From the NCBI RefSeq assembly GCF_030818485.1, contig NZ_JAUTAJ010000004.1:2025001-2089000 (forward strand): a stretch of DNA of 64,000 bases, read 5' to 3'. The notes beneath the pieces were generated by a model. It searched no databases, was not told the origin of the DNA, and saw only the letters and a list, made by a program, of their open reading frames with translations. Below, in pieces: positions 25,344 through 34,464 of this stretch. Source of the stretch: Pseudoroseomonas cervicalis. Lineage in GTDB: Bacteria > Pseudomonadota > Alphaproteobacteria > Acetobacterales > Acetobacteraceae. How positions within the stretch are numbered: the stretch's first letter is position 1; each line of letters starts with the position of its first letter. Position numbers and translations under genes: made by a program.

Positions 25344-26126
25344 TCAGCCCTGACGCTCGACCATCATCTGCTTGATCTTGCCGATCGCCTGGGCCGGGTT
25401 CAGCCCCTTCGGGCAGGTCGCGGCGCAGTTCATGATGGTGTGGCAGCGATACAGGCGGAACGGGTCCTCGAGATTGTCGAGGCGGTCGCCGGTGTATTCA
25501 TCGCGCGAATCGGCGATCCAGCGATAGGCCTGCAGCAGCACGGCCGGGCCCAGATAGCGGTCACCGTTCCACCAGTAGGAGGGGCAGGCGGTCGAGCAGC
25601 AGAAGCACAGGATGCACTCCCACAGGCCGTCGAGCTTGGCGCGCTCCTCCTTGGACTGGCGGCGCTCCTCATCCGGCGGCGGCGGGGTGTCCGACTTCAG
25701 CCAGGGCTCGATCGAACGCAGCTGGGCGTAGATGTGCGACAGGTCGGGCACCAGATCCTTCACCACCGGCATATGCGGCAGCGGGGTGATGCGGACGTCC
25801 TTCTTCACATCCTCGATCGGCTTGAGGCAGGCCAGCGTGTTCATGCCGTCGATGTTCATCGCGCAGGAACCGCAGATGCCCTCGCGGCAGGAGCGCCGGA
25901 AGGTCAGCGTCGTGTCCACCTCGTTCTTGATCTTGATCAGCGCGTCCAGGACCATGGGCCCGCACTTGTCGAGATCGATCTCATAGGTGTCGTAACGCGG
26001 GTTCTCCCCCGTATCGGGGTCGAACCGGTAGATCTTGAAGGTCTTGACGTTCTTCGCGCCGGGCTCGGCCTTGTGCGTCTGCCCGGTGCCGATCGTCGAG
26101 TTCTTCGGAAGCGTGAAGGTGGCCAT
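25344..26126 (-). CDS. sdhB: Succinate dehydrogenase iron-sulfur subunit
   Basis: SdhB conducts electrons from FAD in SdhA to quinone at the membrane anchor. The 260-residue protein contains all three cluster motifs: [2Fe-2S] CREGICGSC and a later Cys in NTLAC, [4Fe-4S] [12 protein letters not shown], and [3Fe-4S] [17 protein letters not shown]. It is the last gene of sdhCDAB, 17 nt after sdhA, and is followed by a UUCG-capped terminator. Confidence 0.97.
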   Translation of the reverse strand: MATFTLPKNSTIGTGQTHKAEPGAKNVKTFKIYRFDPDTGENPRYDTYEIDLDKCGPMVLDALIKIKNEVDTTLTFRRSCREGICGSCAMNIDGMNTLACLKPIEDVKKDVRITPLPHMPVVKDLVPDLSHIYAQLRSIEPWLKSDTPPPPDEERRQSKEERAKLDGLWECILCFCCSTACPSYWWNGDRYLGPAVLLQAYRWIADSRDEYTGDRLDNLEDPFRLYRCHTIMNCAATCPKGLNPAQAIGKIKQMMVERQG

Positions 26127-26143
26127 CTGTACCCGCTCCTTCC

Positions 26144-27955
26144 TCAGTAGACGCGCGGCTTGGGCGGGAAGACCTGGACCTCGTTCGTCAGGGTCCGCAT
26201 CTTCACGTCGCGATAGTCGAGCGTGACCTTGTAGTTCTCATCCACCCGGGCGAGGCTGTGCTTCATCCAGTTGACGTCGTCGCGCTCCGGATAATCCTCA
26301 TGGGCATGCGCGCCGCGGCTCTCATGCCGGGCCTCGCCGCCGACCACCGTGGTCAGCGCGTTGCCGATCAGGTTGTCGAGCTCCATCGCCTCCATCAGGT
26401 CGCTGTTCCAGATCAGCGAGCGGTCGGCGATGCGGATGTCCTTATAGGAGGCGGCGACCTTCGCCATCTTCTCGCAGCCTTCCTTCAGCAACTCGGAGGT
26501 GCGGAAGACGGCGGCGTGGGTCTGCATGGTGCGCTGCATGTTCAGCCGCAGCTCGGAAACCGAGATGTCGCCCTTGGCGTGGCGGACGCGGTCGAGGCGG
26601 TCGAGCGCCATCTCGCCGGCCTTGGGCGGCAGCGGCGCCTGGGTGGCGCCCGGCTTGATGGTGGCGGCGGCGCGCAGCGCGGCGGCGCGGCCGAACACCA
26701 CGAGGTCGAGCAGCGAGTTGGTGCCCAGGCGGTTGGCGCCATGCACCGAGACCGAGGCCGCCTCGCCCACCGCCATCAGGCCGGGGACCACGCGGTCCTG
26801 GTCGGTGCCGGTCGCGGCCAGCACCTCGCAATGAATGTTCGTGGGGATGCCGCCCATGTTGTAGTGGACGGTCGGCAGCATCGGGATCGGCTCCTTGGTC
26901 ACGTCCACGCCCGCGAAGATCTTCGCGGTCTCGGAGATGCCGGGGAGGCGCTCATGCAGCAGCTCGGCGCCGAGATGCTCCAGATGCAGGTGGATGTGGT
27001 CCTTGTGCGGGCCGACGCCGCGGCCCTCGCGGATCTCCATCGACATGGCGCGGGAGACGACGTCGCGCGAGGCCAGGTCCTTCGCGGTCGGGGCATAGCG
27101 CTCCATGAAGCGCTCGCCCTCGGAATTGGTCAGGTAGCCGCCCTCGCCGCGCGCGCCCTCGGTCACCAGGCAGCCGGAGCCGTAGATGCCGGTCGGGTGG
27201 AACTGCACGAACTCATTGTCCTGCAGCGGCAGGCCAGCCCGGAGAACCATGCCGCCGCCATCGCCGGTGCAGGTATGGGCGGAGGTGCAGGAGAAATAGG
27301 CGCGGCCATAACCGCCAGTGGCCAGCACCACGGTCTGGGCGCGGAAGCGATGCATGGACCCGTCTTCCAGGTTCCAGGCCATCACGCCGCGGCAGGCGCC
27401 TTCCTCGTCCATGATCAGGTCGAGGGCGAAATACTCGACGAAGAACTCGCAATTATGCTTCAGCGACTGCTGGTACAGCGTGTGCAGGATGGCATGGCCC
27501 GTGCGGTCGGCCGCGGCGCAGGCGCGCATGGCCGGGGTCTTGCCGTAATTCTGCATGTGGCCGCCGAAGGGCCGCTGGTAGATCTTGCCATCCTCGGTGC
27601 GGCTGAACGGCACGCCGAAATGCTCGAGCTCGATGATCGCCGGCACGGCCTCGCGGCACATGTATTCGATGGCGTCCTGGTCGCCCAGCCAGTCCGACCC
27701 CTTGACGGTGTCGTACATGTGCCAGCGCCAGTCATCCTCGCCCATATTGCCCAGCGCGGCGCCGACGCCGCCCTGCGCCGCCACGGTGTGGCTGCGGGTC
27801 GGGAAGACCTTGGTGATGCAGGCGGTTTTGAGGCCGGCGGCACCCATGCCGAAGGTCGCGCGGAGGCCGGCGCCGCCGGCCCCCACCACGACGACGTCGT
27901 AGGTGTGGTCCACCACGCGGTAGGCGCCCGAGGAGGGCATGGTGATCGCGTTCAT
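26144..27955 (-). CDS. sdhA: Succinate dehydrogenase flavoprotein subunit
   Basis: SdhA oxidises succinate to fumarate at a covalently bound FAD. The 603-residue protein has the dinucleotide motif GAGGAGLRA, the FAD-attachment histidine in [14 protein letters not shown], the active-site segment GARGEGGYL, and the capping-domain sequence [13 protein letters not shown]. The C-terminus ends FPPKPRVY, as is typical. A 136-nt gap separates it from sdhD upstream, larger than the other spacings in the operon, but no terminator is seen there. Confidence 0.97.
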   Translation of the reverse strand: MNAITMPSSGAYRVVDHTYDVVVVGAGGAGLRATFGMGAAGLKTACITKVFPTRSHTVAAQGGVGAALGNMGEDDWRWHMYDTVKGSDWLGDQDAIEYMCREAVPAIIELEHFGVPFSRTEDGKIYQRPFGGHMQNYGKTPAMRACAAADRTGHAILHTLYQQSLKHNCEFFVEYFALDLIMDEEGACRGVMAWNLEDGSMHRFRAQTVVLATGGYGRAYFSCTSAHTCTGDGGGMVLRAGLPLQDNEFVQFHPTGIYGSGCLVTEGARGEGGYLTNSEGERFMERYAPTAKDLASRDVVSRAMSMEIREGRGVGPHKDHIHLHLEHLGAELLHERLPGISETAKIFAGVDVTKEPIPMLPTVHYNMGGIPTNIHCEVLAATGTDQDRVVPGLMAVGEAASVSVHGANRLGTNSLLDLVVFGRAAALRAAATIKPGATQAPLPPKAGEMALDRLDRVRHAKGDISVSELRLNMQRTMQTHAAVFRTSELLKEGCEKMAKVAASYKDIRIADRSLIWNSDLMEAMELDNLIGNALTTVVGGEARHESRGAHAHEDYPERDDVNWMKHSLARVDENYKVTLDYRDVKMRTLTNEVQVFPPKPRVY

Positions 27956-28091
27956 CGTCCCGATCTTCCGTCAGAGATGCGGCGGTCGCAGGGGGAAGCC
28001 GCCATTCCAGATACCGTTAAGCGTCAGATAGGCCGGCCCGGCATCTGGCAAGATGCGGAAGCCCGCACCCGCCGCATTCGGGCCGCCCGGA

Positions 28092-28490
28092 TCAGAGCGC
28101 GATCTTCAGCACCGCGATGGCGGAGAGCAGACCGAACAGCCAGCAGGCGGCCTTGACCGCGAGGACCGAGAGCATGCGGGCGAACTCGCCCCGCACATAA
28201 TCCTCGATCACCACCTGCAGGCCGGAGGCGGCGTGCTGGAAGGACAGGCCGATCGCGGCCAGCAGCAGCACGGCGTTCAGCGGATGGGCGATCCAGGCGA
28301 TGGTCGCCTCGTAGCTCTTGCCGGCCAGGCCGGCCACCGAGATGACGAACCACAGGGTCAGCGGCAGCAGCGCCATGGAGCTGACGCGCTGCATCCACCA
28401 GTGATGCGTGCCCTGCTTGGCCGAGCCCAGGCCGCGCACGCGGCCCAGCGCCGATTCCATGCGCAGGGAGGTGGTCTGCTTCTCGCTCAT
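28092..28490 (-). CDS. sdhD: Succinate dehydrogenase membrane anchor subunit
   Basis: SdhD is one of two membrane anchors holding heme b and the quinone site. The 132-residue protein has three predicted transmembrane helices (about residues 36-56, 65-87 and 106-128) and the family motif GTHHWWMQRVSSMALLPLT. The heme-ligand region precedes GLQVVIEDYVRGE. GAGGAGCGG precedes the ATG, and the start is 10 nt after the sdhC stop. Confidence 0.92.
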   Translation of the reverse strand: MSEKQTTSLRMESALGRVRGLGSAKQGTHHWWMQRVSSMALLPLTLWFVISVAGLAGKSYEATIAWIAHPLNAVLLLAAIGLSFQHAASGLQVVIEDYVRGEFARMLSVLAVKAACWLFGLLSAIAVLKIAL

Positions 28491-28500
28491 ATGCCGCTCC

Positions 28501-28947
28501 TCAGCCCCAGGCGATGATGACGATGAGCCAGGTCAGCACGGTCAGCACCGCGGTGCCGATCAGCACGGCGCGGCCGGTGCGGTAGGTGGTCGGCAGGTCG
28601 AAGCCGTAGCCGGCATCCCACATCAGGTGCCGCAGCCCGGCCAGCGTGTGGTACCAGGCCACCGCGGTCATGCCGAACAGCATCAGCATGCCGAGGAAGG
28701 AGGACAGGAACCACTGCACCGTGGCGAAGGGCCCGGGGCCGGCGGCGGCGGCCAGCAGCCACCAGGCCAGCACCAGCAGCCCGACCGACCAGGCGCAGCC
28801 GGTCACACGGTGGGCGATGGACAGGCCGCTGGTGATCTGCAGCATGTCATAGACCTGCAGATGCGGCGACAGAGGCCGGTTCACGCGCGTTCCGTCGGTG
28901 CGGCGACCCACCATGATCGCCTCGCGCGCGTCTTTCATACTCGACAT
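28501..28947 (-). CDS. sdhC: Succinate dehydrogenase cytochrome b556 subunit
   Basis: SdhC is the large membrane anchor carrying heme b and part of the ubiquinone site. It shows RPLSPHLQVYDML, SIAHRVTGCAW and the heme-ligand segment YHTLAGLRHLMWD, with three transmembrane helices. I chose the ATG at 28947 (148 residues). A GTG at 28968 and ATG at 28938 are also in frame, and the conserved region only starts near VNRPLSP, so the N-terminus is uncertain. It is the first gene of sdhCDAB. Confidence 0.9.
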   Translation of the reverse strand: MSSMKDAREAIMVGRRTDGTRVNRPLSPHLQVYDMLQITSGLSIAHRVTGCAWSVGLLVLAWWLLAAAAGPGPFATVQWFLSSFLGMLMLFGMTAVAWYHTLAGLRHLMWDAGYGFDLPTTYRTGRAVLIGTAVLTVLTWLIVIIAWG

Positions 28948-29027
28948 GGACCGATCCCGCTCCGCCACGTTTTGAGACGCCCCGACGCCCCGGCCTGGGC
29001 AGAGACCGGACAGGAGCGATGCAGCCT

Positions 29028-29055
29028 TTTATGGTGCGGTGCCCTGTAGCGTCAA
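29028..29055 (-). promoter_or_regulatory. Candidate sdhCDAB promoter
   Basis: On the minus strand TTGACG (29055-29050) and CATAAA (29033-29028) are separated by 16 bases, with five and four consensus matches. The site lies about 80 nt upstream of the sdhC start in one of the few AT-richer patches of the region. Confidence 0.5.
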
Positions 29056-29275
29056 CGCGCGGCCCCTGTCTTGGCCCCTTATGGCAAAGGCCAGGTTAAG
29101 CGGCACCGCCTCCGGGCCGGTCCCGGGCCGCCCCTCCGCCGCCCCTCATCCCGCCCGGATCGCCCCCGGATCGCCCCTTTGGCCGCCCCCTGGAGCGCCC
29201 GCCGCGGCCCGGCGACTCGCCCGGCGCGCCGCGGCGGCCCGGCAGCCCCGCGGCCGGCGCAGGGCAGGACATGCG

Positions 29276-29309
29276 AAAAAGCCGCGACGGCCCTGCGGCC
29301 ATCGCGGCT
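29276..29309 (-). terminator. Strong rho-independent terminator
   Basis: On the minus strand AGCCGCGATGGCC-GCAG-GGCCGTCGCGGCT forms a 13-bp stem with one mismatch-tolerant T-G pair, followed by TTTTTC. It lies 135 nt downstream of the glycine-zipper lipoprotein gene. Confidence 0.88.
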
Positions 29310-29443
29310 GTTCCCGGGACGGGTCGCCCCTGCCCGAACCGGCCTGCCGCGCCGGGGGCGGGCGCATCCTGCCGGATCTCCTGGCCGGGCCCCGAAGGCC
29401 CCGGCCCTTCCCTCTCCGCCGGCCGGTCGGCCGGCGGCGCGGC

Positions 29444-29707
29444 TCAGTAGCCGCGGTAATAGCCCGGCGGCGGGCCGTAGGGCCGCTCCGGCGTCGTCGC
29501 CGCGCCACCCACGGCGCCCAGCGCGCCGCCGATCAGCGCGCCGGTGCCGGCATTGCCGCCGGTCAGGCCGGCGACACCGGCGCCGGCGCCGGCGCCCAGC
29601 AGGCCGCCGCCGATGGCGCGCTGGCCGGGATTGTAGGGGTCCGTGCAGGCGGCGAGGCCGAGGCCCATGCCGGCGACCAGACCCAGGCGAACGATGGTCT
29701 TGCGCAT
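29444..29707 (-). CDS. Glycine-zipper small lipoprotein
   Basis: This is an 87-residue predicted lipoprotein. A signal peptide with a lipobox (GLGLAAC, Cys21) is followed by a short Pro/Asn segment (TDPYNPGQRA). Then comes a glycine-zipper membrane-spanning region (GGGLLGAGAGAGVAGLTGG and GALIGGALGAVGGAA), ending in a Pro/Tyr-rich tail. This matches small OsmB/YMGG-like envelope proteins of unknown role, often stress-linked. It is a single-gene transcript with its own terminator. Confidence 0.8.
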   Translation of the reverse strand: MRKTIVRLGLVAGMGLGLAACTDPYNPGQRAIGGGLLGAGAGAGVAGLTGGNAGTGALIGGALGAVGGAATTPERPYGPPPGYYRGY

Positions 29708-29862
29708 GTCAGCTCCTCCTTGCGTGCTTCAACGCCGTCAGGCTCGGCCGGATGCGGGACGAATTCAGGGCGGACAGATGGCCAAGCTGCCGCAATTCCA
29801 CACAGTCGCGTGAGGCAGGCCGATTCCGCTGAAAAACCGCCCGGCCCGCGCGTCGGGCGCGC

Positions 29863-29891
29863 AAAAAAACGGGCGGCCCGCCGGCCGCCCG
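29863..29891 (-). terminator. Terminator of asd
   Basis: On the minus strand CGGGCGGCC-GGCGG-GCCGCCCG, with a 7-9 bp stem, is directly followed by seven T residues. It starts 30 nt after the asd stop. Confidence 0.88.
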
Positions 29892-29920
29892 CTCGTCCTT
29901 CCAGGCCGGGCTGTCCGGCG

Positions 29921-30952
29921 TCAGGCCGACTGCTTCTCCAGCAGCCCCTGGCGCACCAGCTCCTCGGCGATCTGCACGGCGTTCAGCGCGGCGCCCTTGC
30001 GCAGATTGTCGGCCACGCACCAGAAGGCCAGGCCATGCGGCACGGTCGGGTCGGCGCGCAGGCGGGAGACGAAGACCGGGTCCTCGCCCGCCACATCCAC
30101 CTGCGTCGCGTAGCCGCCATCCTCGCGCCGGTCGAGCACGGTGATGCCCGGCGCCTCGCGCAGCGCCGCCCAGGCCTGCTGCACGGTGATCGGCCCCTCG
30201 AACTCGACATGCACCGCCTCGCCATGACCGATGAAGGCCGGCACGCGCACGCAGGACGCCACCACCTGGATATCGGGGTCGAGGATCTTGCGGGTCTCGA
30301 CCGCCATCTTCCACTCCTCCTTGGTGAAGCCGTCATCCAGGAACTTGTCGATATGCGGGATGCAGTTGAAGGCGATCGGCTTGGTGAACACCTCGGGCGT
30401 CGCCGCGTCGTTGACGTAGACGCCGCGGGTCTGGGTGAACAGCTCGTCCATCGCCTCCTTCCCCGCGCCGGAGACCGACTGATAGGTGGAGACCACCACC
30501 CGCCTGATGCGCGCCACCTCGTGCAGCGGCTTCAGCGCCACCACCATCTGGATGGTCGAGCAATTCGGGTTGGCGATGATGTTGCGCTTGCGGAAGCCGC
30601 GCAGCGCGCCCGGATTGACCTCCGGCACCACCAGCGGCACGTCATGGTCCATGCGGAACTGGCTGGTGTTGTCGATCACCACGCAGCCCGCCGCCGCCGC
30701 GCGCGGCGCATGCACCGCCGAGACCGAGGCGCCGGGCGAGAACAGGCCGATATCGACGCCCGTGAAATCATAGGTCTCGAGATTCTGCACCTTCAGCACG
30801 GCATCCTCGCCGAAGGACACCTCCCGCCCGGCCGAACGGCCGGAGGCCAGCGCGATCACCTCGCTGACCGGGAAGTTCCGCTCGGCCAGGGTCTTGAGCA
30901 TCTCGCGCCCCACATTGCCGGTGGCGCCGACGACCGCGACACGATAGCCCAT
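29921..30952 (-). CDS. asd: Aspartate-semialdehyde dehydrogenase
   Basis: Asd reduces aspartyl phosphate to aspartate semialdehyde with NADPH, the branch point to lysine/diaminopimelate, threonine and methionine. The 343-residue protein has the nucleotide motif VVGATGNVGREML, the catalytic cysteine in NPNCSTIQMVVALKPLH, SVSGAGKEAMDEL, and the substrate arginine and histidine in CVRVPAFIGHGEAV. The ATG at 30952 is preceded by AAGGAAG; an upstream in-frame ATG at 31075 falls in a repeat and is rejected. Confidence 0.95.
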   Translation of the reverse strand: MGYRVAVVGATGNVGREMLKTLAERNFPVSEVIALASGRSAGREVSFGEDAVLKVQNLETYDFTGVDIGLFSPGASVSAVHAPRAAAAGCVVIDNTSQFRMDHDVPLVVPEVNPGALRGFRKRNIIANPNCSTIQMVVALKPLHEVARIRRVVVSTYQSVSGAGKEAMDELFTQTRGVYVNDAATPEVFTKPIAFNCIPHIDKFLDDGFTKEEWKMAVETRKILDPDIQVVASCVRVPAFIGHGEAVHVEFEGPITVQQAWAALREAPGITVLDRREDGGYATQVDVAGEDPVFVSRLRADPTVPHGLAFWCVADNLRKGAALNAVQIAEELVRQGLLEKQSA

Positions 30953-31023
30953 GATGGCAGCTTCCTTTCCAACTTGCCTGCTCCGCGCAGGCCCCGCGCG
31001 ATACCCCCTCCCCCCGCCCCCCC

Positions 31024-31078
31024 GCAACTTTTCTTTCGGGCTGCCGCCGTCGGGTGGAAAAGCGGGACGTGGCACTCA
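31024..31078 (+). repeat. Dispersed roughly 55-bp repeat, copy 1
   Basis: The element has a pyrimidine-rich lead (CAACTTTTC), the invariant core TTTCGGGCTGCCGCCGTCGG and a tail ending GGGACGTGGCAC. It lies in the 307-nt region between asd and the DUF1489 gene. The core reappears inverted at 31196-31216 and again at 60355. No other function was recognised in this intergenic region. Confidence 0.75.
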
Positions 31079-31173
31079 GGGGATGCGGCGGTGGAGGGGG
31101 AGCGGCGCCGCGCTGTCCGCCCACGCCCGGCCAGGCCGGACCTCCTGCCCCCTCCCAACCCCGCGCCCCGTCC

Positions 31174-31229
31174 CCATGCCGCGTCCCACCTCCCCCCCGA
31201 CGGCGGCAGCCCGAAAAAAAGACTTGGCG
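31174..31229 (-). repeat. Dispersed roughly 55-bp repeat, copy 2 (inverted relative to copy 1)
   Basis: Read on the minus strand it gives CCAAGTCTTTTTTTCGGG, then CTGCCGCCGTCGGG and GTGGGACGCGGCA. It shares an uninterrupted 21-nt core with copy 1 in opposite orientation. The two copies could pair into a long cruciform or RNA hairpin with a loop of about 140 nt, just upstream of the DUF1489 start. Confidence 0.75.
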
Positions 31230-31259
31230 AGGGAGGGGGGTGGGGGCATCTCCCGGGGC

Positions 31260-31685
31260 GTGTTGCACATCCTGAAATTATGCGTGGGGCCGCGGGACGT
31301 GGCCTCGCTGCGGGCGGCGCAGGAGCGGCGCGTGGCGCTGGACCCGCCGCTGCGGCACCTGACGCGGCAGATGCCGAAGCGGGCCGAGGAGATCCTCGAC
31401 GGCGGCTCGCTCTACTGGGTGGTGGCGGGGTTCTGCTGCGTGCGGCAGCGCATCCTCGACATCCGCGAGGAGGCGGGCCAGGACGGCACGCCGCATGCGG
31501 CGCTGGTGCTGGACCCGGCGCTGGTGGCGGTGGAGGCGCGGCCGGTGAAGCCCTTCCAGGGCTGGCGCTACCTGGCGGCCGAGGCCGCGCCGGCCGACAT
31601 CGCCAGCGCGGCGGCGGATGCCAGCGGCGTCTCCGCCCTGCCCGAGGCGCTGCGGCGCGAATTGCAGCTGCTCTGCCTGCTCTGA
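31260..31685 (+). CDS. DUF1489 family protein
   Basis: This is a 141-residue protein matching the alphaproteobacterial DUF1489 family of unknown function: LHILKLCVGPRDVASL, HLTRQMPKRAEEILDGGSLY, VVAGFCCVRQRILDI and RPVKPFQGWRYLAAE. I infer a GTG start at 31260 because the family begins just before the LHxLKLCVG motif and no ATG lies nearer than the upstream repeat. No close ribosome-binding site is visible. It is divergent from asd. Confidence 0.85.
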   Translation: MLHILKLCVGPRDVASLRAAQERRVALDPPLRHLTRQMPKRAEEILDGGSLYWVVAGFCCVRQRILDIREEAGQDGTPHAALVLDPALVAVEARPVKPFQGWRYLAAEAAPADIASAAADASGVSALPEALRRELQLLCLL

Positions 31686-31851
31686 GCCGGGCCGGCGGCG
31701 CTTCAGGCGGTCGCTGCAGAGCGGATCGCAAGCGCCTGAGCATAAACCCGTATCGTTACCGTTAATTCAGCGCCGGCCCATCCTGGCGAGAGGCCGGGCC
31801 CGCCATGCTTCCTGTCAGGGGCGAGGCCGCCCCGACACAGGAAATGCACCG

Positions 31852-32106
31852 ATGCTTCGCCCGCTTCGCCTTCTGATCGCCGCCTTCGCCCTGGCCGCTC
31901 CGCTGGCCATGACCAGCTTCGCGGGCACCGCCGAGGCCCGCACCACCCGGGCCCAGGCCACGGAGCAGTCCGCCACGCAGCAGCAGCCGCGCCGCCACCA
32001 CGCGCAGCGCAGCCAGCGGACCCGCCAGGCGCATGCGACCGCCGGCAAGCGGCATCGCCAGCACGCGGCCCGCACCCGCCGCGCCACCCAGCGCACCACG
32101 GGCTGA
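31852..32106 (+). CDS. Small secreted His/Arg/Gln-rich basic protein
   Basis: This is an 84-residue protein with a signal peptide (RLLIAAFALAAPLAMTSFAG, cleavage near AEA-RT). Its mature part is almost entirely Arg, His, Gln, Thr and Ala (QQQPRRHHAQRSQRTRQAHA). Such compositions occur in acid-shock-type periplasmic proteins, but no family can be assigned. The gene stands alone, 166 nt after the DUF1489 gene, and is followed by a near-perfect terminator at 32185, which supports its being expressed. Confidence 0.65.
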   Translation: MLRPLRLLIAAFALAAPLAMTSFAGTAEARTTRAQATEQSATQQQPRRHHAQRSQRTRQAHATAGKRHRQHAARTRRATQRTTG

Positions 32107-32184
32107 CAGTTTCGAATCCGGCGGCGGATTTAATTCCCGGCAGTTCGCCGCCGATCGGCCGATCCTTCCCGGTGACGGCCGCTT

Positions 32185-32220
32185 GGGCCGGTCGGAGCAA
32201 TCCGACCGGCCCTTTTTCTT
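32185..32220 (+). terminator. Strong rho-independent terminator
   Basis: The stem is 12 perfect base pairs (GGGCCGGTCGGA/TCCGACCGGCCC) with a GCAA tetraloop and the tail TTTTTCTTT. It lies 78 nt after the small basic-protein gene and also insulates the convergent hydrogenase-like operon. Confidence 0.93.
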
Positions 32221-32296
32221 TCAGGGCCGGCCGCCGCTGGCGGCCGGCGGCGTCGCGCCAACGGCGCGCGGCATCCCTTGCCAGCGGCGCGCGGCA

Positions 32297-32926
32297 TCAG
32301 CGCCAGCGCGGCTCGGCGGTCAGCGGTGGCGGGGCCGCGTCCTCCGGCGCCTCCGGCCCGGCGACATCCGCCGGCGGCCCGGGCAGGGGCGGTTGCGGCG
32401 GCGCGGCGCCCGATTCGACCTCGACCAGCGTCAGCAGCCCTTCCAGCAGCAGCGCCGGGCTGGGCGGGCAGCCGGGGATGACCAGATCCACCGGCAGGGC
32501 GGCGCCGATGCCATCCTCCACCGCATAGGATCCGGCGAAGACCCCGCCGCCCAGGGCGCAATCGCCCACCGCCACCACCCAGGACGGATCGGCCATACAG
32601 GCATGGGCGCGCTGCGCCGCCTCGGTCATGGCCCGCGTCATCGGCCCGGTCACCAGCAGCACATCGGCATGCCGGGGGGAGGCGACGAAGCGCAGCCCGA
32701 AGCGCTCTAGGTCGTAGACCACGCCCTGCAGCGCGGCGATCTCCAGCTCGCAGCCATTGCAGGAGCCGGCATCGACGCTGCGGATCGCCAGGCTGCGGCC
32801 CAGCCGGCGGCGGGCCGCGCCCTGCAGCCGCTCGGCCAGCGCCGCCACCGTCTCGGGCTGCGGCGCGGGGGCGGGGCCGGTCAGCGGGCGGCGCAGCGCG
32901 CCGCGCAGCATGCGGGGCCAGAGCAT
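32297..32926 (-). CDS. Hydrogenase-4/complex-I-like small subunit (HyfI/NuoB-like)
   Basis: This 209-residue peripheral subunit is expected to hold the [4Fe-4S] cluster next to the large subunit. It aligns well with HycG/HyfI: SCNGCELEIAAL, ERFGLRFVASPRHADVLLVT, GPMTRAMTEAA, VVAVGDCALGGGVF and VDLVIPGCPPSPALLLEG. The four ligand cysteines (CxxC, GDC, GCP) are all retained. A Pro-rich C-terminal tail of about 35 residues is extra. TAGGAGGGACGAGG precedes the ATG at 32926. It is the last gene of the six-gene operon, 11 nt after the large subunit. Confidence 0.88.
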   Translation of the reverse strand: MLWPRMLRGALRRPLTGPAPAPQPETVAALAERLQGAARRRLGRSLAIRSVDAGSCNGCELEIAALQGVVYDLERFGLRFVASPRHADVLLVTGPMTRAMTEAAQRAHACMADPSWVVAVGDCALGGGVFAGSYAVEDGIGAALPVDLVIPGCPPSPALLLEGLLTLVEVESGAAPPQPPLPGPPADVAGPEAPEDAAPPPLTAEPRWR

Positions 32927-32937
32927 CCTCGTCCCTC

Positions 32938-34464
32938 CTACAGATCCACGCCGGCGACGGAGGGGTTGAGGCTGGCCCGGCACAGCGCCGCATCGCCCAC
33001 CTCCCTCCCCTCCATCGCCGCCTCCAGCAGCCGCCAATGCAGCCAGGACGGGTCGCGCGGGAAGGCCGCGCGGATCCGCCCCATGGCATCCAGCGACAGC
33101 CAGCACAGCACCTCGCCGCGGAACCCTTCGACCACGCCGAGCCCTTCCGCGCCGCCCTCCGCCGAGCCCTCCCCCAGGGGCGGCAGGGCCTGGCGCAGCG
33201 CGCCGGCGGGCAGCGCGCCCAGCAGCGCGGCGACCAGCGCCTGGCTCTGCGCGATCTCGTCGAAGCGCAGCGCCAGCCGCGCCGCCGCATCGCCCTCCGC
33301 CCGCAGCGCCGGCACCAGGCCAAGCTGGTCATAGGGCGCGTAAGGGTAGTCCGCCCGTGCATCCAGGGCGCGGCCGGCGGCGCGGCCGGGCAGGCCGGCG
33401 GCGCCCAGCGCGGCGGTCAGTTCCGGCCGCACCGTGCCGCAGCCCGACAGCCGCTCCTGCAGCCCGGCATGGCGCTCGACGATGCGGCGGATCGGCGGCA
33501 GCTCGCCGCGCAGCAGCGCCATGGCCTCGGCGATCCGCGCGGCGCCCTCGGGCGAGAGGTCGCGCGCCACGCCGCCCGGCACGATGCCATCCATCATCAG
33601 CCGGTGGCCGAAGCCGGCGCCGGCGGCGCGCAGCACCGCCTCGCGCAGCGCGCCGCAGCGCGATTGCGGCCAGGCGAAGCCGGCCTCGGCGCAGATCCCG
33701 CCAATGTCGTGCAGATGGTTGGCGATGCGCTCCAGCTCCGCCATCACGCCGCGCAGCGCGGCGGCGCGGGCGGGGGCGGCGATGCCGAGCGCCCGCTCCG
33801 CCGCCAGGGCGAAGGCCCAGGACTGGGCCACGGTGGAATCGCCGGCGAGGCGCGCCAGCAGCGGCGCCGCCTGCTCCAGCGCGCGGCCACGCAGCAGCGC
33901 CAGCACGCCGCGATGCGCATAGCCCAGCAGCGCCTCCATGCGCAGCACCGTCTCGCCGCGCACATGCAGGCGCAGATGCGCCGGCTCGCCGATGCCGCCC
34001 TGGATCGGGCCGAGCGGGATCTGGTGCACCCCCTCCCCGGCCACGACGCGGAATTCGGGCTGCGGCACCGCGCCGCTGCGCGGCGGCGGCGCGGCGGAGA
34101 GCGGCGCGCGCATCGCCCAGCGGCCATGGTCCAGGAAGGGCCGCGCATCGGTGGCGCCGAGCGCGCTCCAGCCGGTGAGGTCGGCGATCATGCGCTCGAA
34201 CCACTCCGCCCCCGGCCGCGCCGGGGAGAGCGCGGCATAGGCGCCGCCCTCCACCGCCACGCCGGCCAGCAGCGGCGCGGCCGCGCCGGGGGCGCGGAAG
34301 GCGGCGTGGACCATGCCCTCCCCCGGCCAGAGGCCGAGCAGCTCCAGCTCCGGCTCCTGCCGCAGCGCCGCCGGCAGGGCGGCCCAGGCGGCGGCGTCCA
34401 GATGGTGGTGGAAGGCGGCGCGCGGGCGCCCGGCCAGGATCAGGCGGGTGGCGGGCCCGGTCAT
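32938..34464 (-). CDS. Hydrogenase-like large subunit lacking Ni ligands (HyfG/NuoCD-like)
   Basis: This 508-residue fused NuoC-NuoD-type protein resembles HyfG/HycE: an N-terminal NuoC-like part, then IPLGPIQGGIGEPAHLRLHV, LGYAHRGVLALLRG, ELERIANHLHDIGGICAEAG and GHRLMMDGIVPGGVARDL. The positions of the two Ni-binding CxxC motifs of true group-4 hydrogenases read GDSTVAQSWAFA and RDPSWLHW, without cysteines. It should therefore not bind NiFe and fits the class of energy-converting-hydrogenase-related (Ehr) proteins. Its start overlaps the upstream gene stop by four bases. Confidence 0.85.
   Translation of the reverse strand: MTGPATRLILAGRPRAAFHHHLDAAAWAALPAALRQEPELELLGLWPGEGMVHAAFRAPGAAAPLLAGVAVEGGAYAALSPARPGAEWFERMIADLTGWSALGATDARPFLDHGRWAMRAPLSAAPPPRSGAVPQPEFRVVAGEGVHQIPLGPIQGGIGEPAHLRLHVRGETVLRMEALLGYAHRGVLALLRGRALEQAAPLLARLAGDSTVAQSWAFALAAERALGIAAPARAAALRGVMAELERIANHLHDIGGICAEAGFAWPQSRCGALREAVLRAAGAGFGHRLMMDGIVPGGVARDLSPEGAARIAEAMALLRGELPPIRRIVERHAGLQERLSGCGTVRPELTAALGAAGLPGRAAGRALDARADYPYAPYDQLGLVPALRAEGDAAARLALRFDEIAQSQALVAALLGALPAGALRQALPPLGEGSAEGGAEGLGVVEGFRGEVLCWLSLDAMGRIRAAFPRDPSWLHWRLLEAAMEGREVGDAALCRASLNPSVAGVDL

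Larger units (their letters stand above)
28969..29443. other. Intergenic region upstream of sdhC
   Basis: This 475-nt stretch holds no convincing gene. Near sdhC it carries a promoter candidate (29028-29055). In the middle it has an extremely G+C-rich stretch without recognised sites. Near 29.28 kb it carries a strong minus-strand terminator that ends the transcript of the 29444 lipoprotein gene. Confidence 0.6.
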
